Assembly (NCBI GenBank): GCA_945483525.1
Contig: CALYRV010000056.1
Coordinates: forward strand, 1 to 12,025
Length of the DNA stretch: 12,025 bases
Reading direction: 5' to 3'
From: an uncultured Verrucomicrobiota bacterium
Lineage (GTDB): Bacteria; Verrucomicrobiota; Kiritimatiellia; RFP12; UBA1067
Positions 5,705 through 10,598 of this stretch are shown here, piece after piece; positions within the stretch are counted from its first letter, which is position 1, and each line of letters starts with the position of its first letter. The position numbers and the translations under genes are program-made. The notes below the pieces were generated by a model. The model saw only the letters and a list, made by a program, of their open reading frames with translations, did no database searches and was not told where the DNA came from.

Positions 5705-7154
5705 CAAACAGCTGCTTCGCCAGTGCGATCAGAAAAACGCCGAGTATCACCGCAATCATACGGCGTATGAACTTAAAACAATCGGACACAAGGGCCGCGG
5801 ACGGCGTCGAATCTTTCCGCCATAGGCAAGGCGTCACGTGCTTCCGATGCTCCTCCGGCTGCGTTTCCTGAATCTCCGGATGGTTCAAGCGAATTTCCCG
5901 CGCCTCGTCCGGACAATCGCTCCGCTCCAGCCAGTTGGCGATCTTGGAGAGCCTGTCCTTGTTCCCTCCTGCCCAGCGCATCCGTATTTCAAGTTCACGA
6001 CGAGCAGATTCTGGATTGCACCCCCGCCACGCGAACTCGGTGCCTTCGTTCAGCGCGCGCCGAAGATATTCGTCCGCCTTGGCCGTATCCTGGCGCACAC
6101 CTCGTCCGGTCCGGAGATGATACGACACCTGCCACAAGGCTTCGTTATAACCAGTATCCAGCGCGCTCATCGCGAGATAATACGCGCGCGACGGATTCTC
6201 TTCGCCCACGATACCGAGATTATGATAAACCGCAAGCTGGAGCTTCGCCCAATTCGAACCGCCGGTGGCAGCCTTCTCGTACCACTTGAACGCTTCCGAA
6301 TAATCGGCCTTGACCACGACGCCTCTTTCATAGAAGAGCGCCATCGTCTCCATCGCCGGGACATAAAATTCTTCAGCCGCCTGCAGGCACCACACTAACG
6401 CACCGCCAGGGTCGCGTTCCACACCCTGTCCGTTCATGTAGAACTCGTACATCCGGTACTTGCTTTCCGCATCTCCGGCGTTCGCGGCGAACCTCGCATA
6501 CATCACGGCTTTCGCATAATCGACGCAATCGTAGTCCGGACTCGAATACACGTCCGAAAGATCCCTTGCCGCCCTCCACCAGCCGCTCGCATACGACTGT
6601 TCGAAACAGGCTATCGCTTTAGCCGTGTCATGGCGAACGCCTTCTCCGAAAAGATAACGGTCGCCGAGATTACGCATCGCGACGGGATCACCCCTCATCG
6701 CCGCACGACGAAAATACCGCGTCGCGGCACCGAAGTCCTTAGCGACATAAGCACCCCGGCAATACATCGATCCGAGCTCGTTCTCCGCCATCGAACTGCC
6801 GGCATCCGACGCCTCCTTCAGCAGCTCATACGCCCGACGCTGATGCTTTTCGCCTTTAAACACCTCCGTCGCGAGGAAATACTTGGCCATCAGATCGCCG
6901 GCGTCCGCAGAATCGGCGACCTCGTCGAAGAACTTCGCGATCCCCGCCCCGTCGTCATGATTGATTTCGGATCGGTCCTGCACTTCTCTATACCGCCCCC
7001 AGTACGGATTCGCGATCTTGGAGATCTCGGTCATCTTCACCTTCGGCATGACCCCCGAAGCCGGCAGCCCGCATTCCGGACAGCACGGCGCCGAAGCGTC
7101 ATATTCTTTCCCGCAATCAGCGCAGATCATCGTCTTATTTGCATCATTTTCCAT
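5697..7154 (-). CDS. Zinc-ribbon, Sel1-repeat protein with C-terminal membrane anchor
   Basis: The 485-aa product has three parts. Residues 11-28 form a zinc ribbon (CADC at 11-14, then CPEC at 25-28). From about 85 to 375 it has Sel1-type repeats, helical pairs of about 36 residues, with hallmarks such as YLFGEGVRHDTAKAIACFEQ (167-186), NGQGVERDPGGALVWCLQAA (241-260) and AVYHNLGIVGEENPSRAYYL. Residues 464-485 are a hydrophobic segment (RRMIAVILGVFLIALAKQLF) that would anchor the C-terminus in the membrane, leaving the repeats in the cytoplasm. Sel1 proteins usually serve as protein-interaction scaffolds. ATG 7154 has an in-frame TGA two codons upstream and no clear ribosome binding site; ATG 7130 just before the zinc ribbon is an alternative. 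It follows the other Sel1 gene by 69 bases and is probably in the same unit. Confidence 0.85.
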   Translation of the reverse strand: MENDANKTMICADCGKEYDASAPCCPECGLPASGVMPKVKMTEISKIANPYWGRYREVQDRSEINHDDGAGIAKFFDEVADSADAGDLMAKYFLATEVFKGEKHQRRAYELLKEASDAGSSMAENELGSMYCRGAYVAKDFGAATRYFRRAAMRGDPVAMRNLGDRYLFGEGVRHDTAKAIACFEQSYASGWWRAARDLSDVYSSPDYDCVDYAKAVMYARFAANAGDAESKYRMYEFYMNGQGVERDPGGALVWCLQAAEEFYVPAMETMALFYERGVVVKADYSEAFKWYEKAATGGSNWAKLQLAVYHNLGIVGEENPSRAYYLAMSALDTGYNEALWQVSYHLRTGRGVRQDTAKADEYLRRALNEGTEFAWRGCNPESARRELEIRMRWAGGNKDRLSKIANWLERSDCPDEAREIRLNHPEIQETQPEEHRKHVTPCLWRKDSTPSAALVSDCFKFIRRMIAVILGVFLIALAKQLFVL

Positions 7155-7223
7155 AATTCAAGCATCACTAGAACCAACCCTTACTCACCGCGGACACGAC
7201 GATCTTACATGGTCCTGAAAACG

Positions 7224-8375
7224 TCAATCCTCAGGATCTGGGAATGGACGCGCTTGATGATTCACAAGAATCTGATTCACCCGCGCAAGATCATAAATGC
7301 CAGCGTCAATACAGGCACCGAAGATTATATCCTCCAAAATCGACATCGAGAATGCAAATCCTGCTGTCCGTAGCAATTCATCCGCCTCTGTTCGCGACAG
7401 TCTCAGCGCAAACGCAAAAGCAACCGCCGTTCGCTTGGATACGGCGCGAAGTTCGTTACTGATGATGGCCGAATATGTTTTACGGTTGATACGAGCCGCA
7501 CGATACACACTAGGCGCATCACCTCCGAACCGATCTCTGACATATTTTATCAGCATCGCCGAAAACGATGCATTGGTCCGTTTCAGGTCCGGAATCGCGA
7601 CCTTACCAGGCTCTCCAGCCGGCGGCACCTTCGATCCTTTGGGCTGATTTGCCAGCAGCCAACTGTCGTCTGATACGTTTATACTGAAACACACACCCGC
7701 GAAAGGATCGCGACGCCTTTTCAGCTCCTGCCCGGCAATGTCGATCAACAACTCTGCATAGACCCGGGAATCCGACAAGTCGTCCGCGCAATGTCCGACG
7801 ACTCTGCTCGCATCTGCCAGACCTGCCGCCGCCGCACTCCGTAAATACCGGGCGATAAGCCCTGCTTCAGAAGTCTTCCGTAGTTGTGAAAGATATTTTG
7901 CAAGTGCATACTGCGTCTTTGAATCCCCCTGGTCAGCGCTCGCCCGCCACCATTTCAAGGCTTCTTCAGCATCTCTACCGCCACCCTTTCCATCCTTGCA
8001 CATTCTTCCGTAATTGTACTGCCCCTTGACGCAGCCGGACTCCGCCGAACGCAGATACCACTTCTTAGCGGACACGGCGTCAGGAGGCACGAATCCGGAT
8101 TCCGTAGGATATCCGAACTCCATCAGGACCCCCATCGTGTTCTGTGCCACACCGTCACCGGATTCGGCTTCTGCGACGATCTTGCCCAGTACGGGTACAA
8201 GTTCTTTTCGCGCAGCGATCCGATCTCGCGGAACTCCACGTCCGTACGCGAAGCAGCAAAACCGATAATACCCAAGGATCCACTCGGACTTCACGTCCGC
8301 CGATTCGCGCAGAAAACCCTCATAATCTTCCGCGTCGAATTCTTTGACGAGCTCAAGCTCTCTATCTGTAAACAT
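7224..8375 (-). CDS. Sel1-repeat protein with C-terminal HTH-like helical domain
   Basis: The 383-aa product has Sel1-like repeats from about 30 to 215, e.g. AKKWYLRSAESGCVKGQYNY (103-122) and EEALKWWRASADQGDSKTQY (137-156). After a linker (about 215-268) there is a compact helical domain (269-375). It contains VYRAARINRKTYSAI (290-304), SKRTAVAFAFALRLSRTEAD (313-332), ELLRTAGFAFS (333-343) and IDAGIYDLARVNQIL (356-370). I know this pattern as an HTH-like domain found at the C-terminus of bacterial regulatory or stress-related proteins, of the form DRKxFSKI, then ALAL, LLxxAGF and GIYDIxxIN; a DNA- or protein-binding role is inferred. ATG 8375 is chosen with a weak GGTGGG upstream; GTG 8390 in frame is an alternative. 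Two tiny membrane-peptide genes precede it, the nearer one 29 bases away. Confidence 0.8.
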   Translation of the reverse strand: MFTDRELELVKEFDAEDYEGFLRESADVKSEWILGYYRFCCFAYGRGVPRDRIAARKELVPVLGKIVAEAESGDGVAQNTMGVLMEFGYPTESGFVPPDAVSAKKWYLRSAESGCVKGQYNYGRMCKDGKGGGRDAEEALKWWRASADQGDSKTQYALAKYLSQLRKTSEAGLIARYLRSAAAAGLADASRVVGHCADDLSDSRVYAELLIDIAGQELKRRRDPFAGVCFSINVSDDSWLLANQPKGSKVPPAGEPGKVAIPDLKRTNASFSAMLIKYVRDRFGGDAPSVYRAARINRKTYSAIISNELRAVSKRTAVAFAFALRLSRTEADELLRTAGFAFSMSILEDIIFGACIDAGIYDLARVNQILVNHQARPFPDPED

Positions 8376-8404
8376 TGTTAACCCACCCACCGATCCCGTT
8401 CATG

Positions 8405-8482
8405 TTACTTACGTTTGATGACCGAAATGACGATTCCGATCAATGCGATTATCATCGCGGCAATAATATATTGTACCAACAT
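8405..8482 (-). CDS. Tiny membrane peptide, 25 aa
   Basis: The frame MLVQYIIAAMIIALIGIVIS plus VIKRK is a single membrane helix with a basic C-terminal tail, so the N-terminus would face out. It is preceded by GGGAGG 5 bases from the ATG. The gap to the 27-aa peptide gene before it is 12 bases. The ribosome binding site, composition and tandem arrangement argue for a real gene. Possibilities are a small membrane regulator, a partner of the Sel1 proteins, or a type I toxin-like peptide. The sequence alone does not decide among these. Confidence 0.6.
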   Translation of the reverse strand: MLVQYIIAAMIIALIGIVISVIKRK

Positions 8483-8494
8483 CACGACCTCCCG

Positions 8495-8578
8495 TTACTT
8501 CCTGCCCAGCGACTTTATACCGAGATACATCAAGTATCCGACTACCATTGCACCTATCGTAACCCAGAATTCACGCAT
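8495..8578 (-). CDS. Tiny membrane peptide, 27 aa
   Basis: The frame MREFWVTIGAMVVGYLMYLG plus IKSLGRK gives one membrane helix flanked by charged ends, with a basic C-terminal tail. It has a near-perfect ribosome binding site (AAAGGAGG, 7 bases before ATG) and an extended -10 promoter about 35 bases upstream. It is the first gene of the apparent unit peptide-peptide-Sel1-Sel1. Its family is not recognised. Confidence 0.65.
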   Translation of the reverse strand: MREFWVTIGAMVVGYLMYLGIKSLGRK

Positions 8579-8613
8579 TATTGCGCCTCCTTTCTTTGTT
8601 GAAGATGGCGCAC

Positions 8614-8622
8614 ATTTTACCA
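8614..8622 (-). promoter_or_regulatory. Extended -10 promoter for the small-peptide/Sel1 unit
   Basis: On the minus strand this reads TGGTAAAAT, five of six matches to TATAAT plus the extended TG. The start point would be near 8607. That leaves a leader of about 30 bases, containing the AAAGGAGG site, before the 27-aa peptide gene. Confidence 0.5.
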
Positions 8623-8653
8623 CATTGCAAGCAACAATTACCTCATTCCCCTC

Positions 8654-8678
8654 CAATGTCTCTCGGCGAGAGACATTG
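8654..8678 (-). terminator. Terminator-like hairpin after the 47-aa gene
   Basis: CAATGTCTCTC and GAGAGACATTG form a perfect 11-bp stem with a 3-base loop. It starts 8 bases after the stop codon of the 47-aa membrane protein. No T-run follows on either strand, so termination would be weak or factor-assisted. It separates the two small-protein units. Confidence 0.45.
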
Positions 8679-8686
8679 CGGCGCTA

Positions 8687-8830
8687 TCAACATCCCGCGA
8701 TCTTCCCGATAACCGTCACAATCGCAATCACGATGAAAACCGCCGCGCATCCGGCATTACCCTTCTCGCCATGCGCCCCGGGGTCATCAAACGCGCTCCA
8801 ACCCTCCGGCTCAAAATCTCCGCTTTCCAT
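8687..8830 (-). CDS. Small single-pass membrane protein, 47 aa
   Basis: The frame has an acidic N-terminal half (MESGDFEPEGWSAFDDPGAH) followed by one membrane helix (AAVFIVIAIVTVIGKIAG, about 29-46) and a final Cys. AAGGAG lies 4 bases before the ATG. The gap to the acidic protein gene upstream is only 9 bases, so the two are co-transcribed. Acidic residues in both products suggest related roles or physical contact. I do not recognise a family. Confidence 0.65.
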   Translation of the reverse strand: MESGDFEPEGWSAFDDPGAHGEKGNAGCAAVFIVIAIVTVIGKIAGC

Positions 8831-8839
8831 AAAACTCCT

Positions 8840-9007
8840 TCAGTGCGTATTCCAGTATTCCGTCTCCGCCTCCTCGTAATCCACGGCGTCGGCAGCATAG
8901 TACCCGTCGTACCAGATCCCGCCACCGAGATCGTCATCGTCGTCACGATAGACCTCATGGCCATTCATCCAACCTTCTTCGAACAGATCATCATCCGGAT
9001 CATACAT
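8840..9007 (-). CDS. Small, highly acidic protein, 55 aa
   Basis: The product begins MYDPDDDLFEEGWMNGHE and contains a run of five aspartates. I count 19 Asp/Glu against a single Arg and no Lys, plus many Trp and Tyr. Such composition is seen in DNA-mimic and inhibitor proteins, but also in unrelated small acidic proteins, so the function is open. ATG 9007 is preferred to the upstream in-frame ATG 9046 because AGGAG lies 6 bases before it. It follows the cas2 terminator and precedes the 47-aa membrane protein gene. Confidence 0.65.
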   Translation of the reverse strand: MYDPDDDLFEEGWMNGHEVYRDDDDDLGGGIWYDGYYAADAVDYEEAETEYWNTH

Positions 9008-9066
9008 ATGCGTCTCCTTTCGTTTAGGACACGCATAGTATCGCATAATCCGTCCCGCCTAGAGAC

Positions 9067-9090
9067 AAAACGGATATCCGCGGATATCCG
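9067..9090 (-). terminator. Terminator of cas1-cas2 made of a doubled palindrome
   Basis: CGGATATCCG, itself a perfect palindrome, occurs twice head to tail at 9071-9080 and 9081-9090. On the minus strand the 20-base palindrome is followed by TTTTG. That gives a hairpin with a short T-run five bases after the cas2 stop, which fits an intrinsic terminator. The doubled palindrome could also be a protein-binding site. Confidence 0.55.
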
Positions 9091-9095
9091 AGAAC

Positions 9096-9371
9096 TCAAA
9101 ATACGCGAATATCTGCCGGTTCGAGATGACGAGGACGTCCATAGATGACGACATTCTTTTCGCACGCCGCGCAGATTGGATAGCATACAAGCGAATCAAC
9201 ATCCCGATTGACCGTCGAGCACAAGCGTTCCCACATATTCTCAAACTGATCATTCCTCAGATCACACTCGAAAACGCTCTTCTCAATTCGGATGCCGAAA
9301 TCAAGACAGATCTTGGCCACCAATCTCAACCGTTTCGGCGAAGCGATATCATAGGCAACAATTCGCAGCAT
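9096..9371 (-). CDS. cas2: CRISPR adaptation protein Cas2
   Basis: Cas2 dimerises and, with two Cas1 dimers, forms the complex that inserts new spacers at the leader end of the array. The 91-aa product starts MLRIVAYDIASPKRLRLVAK, the beta1-alpha1 start of the ferredoxin-like fold with the conserved Asp8. Later segments are KSVFECDLRNDQFENMW and DSLVCYPIC. A strong AGGAGG lies 9 bases before the ATG and the gap to the cas1 stop is 15 bases, so the two are translated from one mRNA. Length is typical for Cas2. Confidence 0.95.
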   Translation of the reverse strand: MLRIVAYDIASPKRLRLVAKICLDFGIRIEKSVFECDLRNDQFENMWERLCSTVNRDVDSLVCYPICAACEKNVVIYGRPRHLEPADIRVF

Positions 9372-9386
9372 ATCGGCTGTCCTCCT

Positions 9387-10400
9387 TCAGGCCAGTCTAA
9401 ACCATTCCATCGGCGATCCTTGTTCAAGATGACGGACCAAGCAGACGACTTGCTCGTCAATCGCCAATCTCAGTGTTGTGTGCTCGGACTTCCCAAGCGG
9501 CACAAATCGACGAGACAACGCTGTCTCGCAAGCGCTCAACACACGACCTCTCGCCTCTTTCGCGAGATAGACGCCGCCAGAATCCTGGTCATGTTCGAAA
9601 TCCCTCTCGGCGTTCAACCGTCCGTGGCTCAGCAGGTTGATGGTCAGAAGATCCGCGAATGATGGCCGGAACGGTTCCATGAGGTCCAGCGCAAGCGACG
9701 GACCAATCAGTCTATCCTTATGCAGGAAACCCAAACCGGGATCAAGCGAATGCAATCTGACGGCCGAAAGGACCTCATTCATCAAGACTGTATAACAAAA
9801 CGACAATACCGCGTTGGCCTCATCAAGGGGAGGCTGACGCGAACGGACGGTAAAAGGCATCGTAGCCGGGAAGAACAAGGAAAGAAAACGAAAGTAATGA
9901 AACGAACCAACCCCCTCGATTCCGCGCACCACCTCGACATCATCAGCATGGCACAGATCATCAATTGATGCATTCAGCCCCTGCCAATGTTCATCGTCAT
10001 GCGGGAACACCACACCCCGGTTGGCGCAAGCCCGCTGAATAACTCGACGCGCATTGCGAAGCTTCGCCTCAATAACACCGCAAGCAAGAACCCTGCATTC
10101 ACCATCCTCGCGCAACTTGTCATATTGCACCATCCGCCTGGCAACGTTGCGATAGCTGCCCGTATCCAAACTGCCGCGCAATCGCTCGCCCTTGCTTAAA
10201 AACGAGCAAGGAATATGGCGATCCATCAACCGCGCCAAGACGGGGAAAGTAATCGCCGGCTTACCGATCACGATAACCCGTTCAAGGTCTTTGACGGGAA
10301 GTGTCTGAAAGTCTCCGTCGATGTTATGCTGTCTTATGATCAGATGATCAGATTCAAGATTAACGCTGATCGAATCATTATTCAGTACTAATGTCGCCAT
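9387..10400 (-). CDS. cas1: CRISPR integrase Cas1
   Basis: Cas1 is the metal-dependent integrase that joins new spacers to the array. With ATG 10400 it has 337 aa, a typical length. An N-terminal beta domain (about 1-85) leads to the helical catalytic domain. The catalytic triad is visible as Glu162 in GIEGVGSFHYF, His227 in GFLHKDR and Asp239 in LALDLMEPFRP. ATG 10400 is preferred to ATG 10433, which adds MFFIPNNEEIH, because AGAG lies 6 bases before it and MATLVLNNDS fits the usual start. There is no reverse-transcriptase or Cas4 fusion. By overall feel it is closer to type I/III Cas1 than to the shorter type II Cas1. It lies between the array and cas2, on the strand from which the array is probably transcribed. 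Confidence 0.96.
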   Translation of the reverse strand: MATLVLNNDSISVNLESDHLIIRQHNIDGDFQTLPVKDLERVIVIGKPAITFPVLARLMDRHIPCSFLSKGERLRGSLDTGSYRNVARRMVQYDKLREDGECRVLACGVIEAKLRNARRVIQRACANRGVVFPHDDEHWQGLNASIDDLCHADDVEVVRGIEGVGSFHYFRFLSLFFPATMPFTVRSRQPPLDEANAVLSFCYTVLMNEVLSAVRLHSLDPGLGFLHKDRLIGPSLALDLMEPFRPSFADLLTINLLSHGRLNAERDFEHDQDSGGVYLAKEARGRVLSACETALSRRFVPLGKSEHTTLRLAIDEQVVCLVRHLEQGSPMEWFRLA

Positions 10401-10598
10401 ATGAATCTCTTCATTGTTAGGGATGAAAAACAATAGCCACTTCGCACCATACCCGCTTGTTGAGCCCCGTTGCCACTCGCCTCACCGCGAGCACGGCACG
10501 AGGCATCAAAAAGCCCGATATCAACGACGCGCACCACCATGCAACCGCGGCGTTTCACCTCGCCGAAAGCGGGGTTCGGGGCCGCGGCCCCGTCCATC
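10401..10598. other. Spacer between cas1 and the CRISPR array
   Basis: I see no convincing gene here. It is GC-rich near the array and does not look like a classic AT-rich leader. That agrees with the repeat orientation, which makes this the trailer end. It may hold the cas1 promoter, but I find no clear -10 of the kind seen elsewhere in the window. Confidence 0.5.
10577..10592. repeat. Perfect 16-base GC palindrome at the end of the array
   Basis: CGGGGCCGCGGCCCCG lies seven bases from the outer edge of the first repeat. It could fold into a short GC hairpin at the end of the array transcript. No T-run follows, so I do not call it a terminator. Confidence 0.45.

Noticed and set aside
9387..10400. 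Type II CRISPR assignment
   Set aside because: The Cas1 is longer than type II Cas1, spacers are 38-43 nt rather than about 30, and the repeat has its own stem and 8-nt tag instead of a tracrRNA-pairing layout. No tracrRNA or Cas9 is seen.
10401..10598. CRISPR leader between cas1 and the array
   Set aside because: The repeat's stem and ATTGAGAC tag place transcription on the minus strand, and the region is GC-rich and not leader-like, so the leader should be at the other end.
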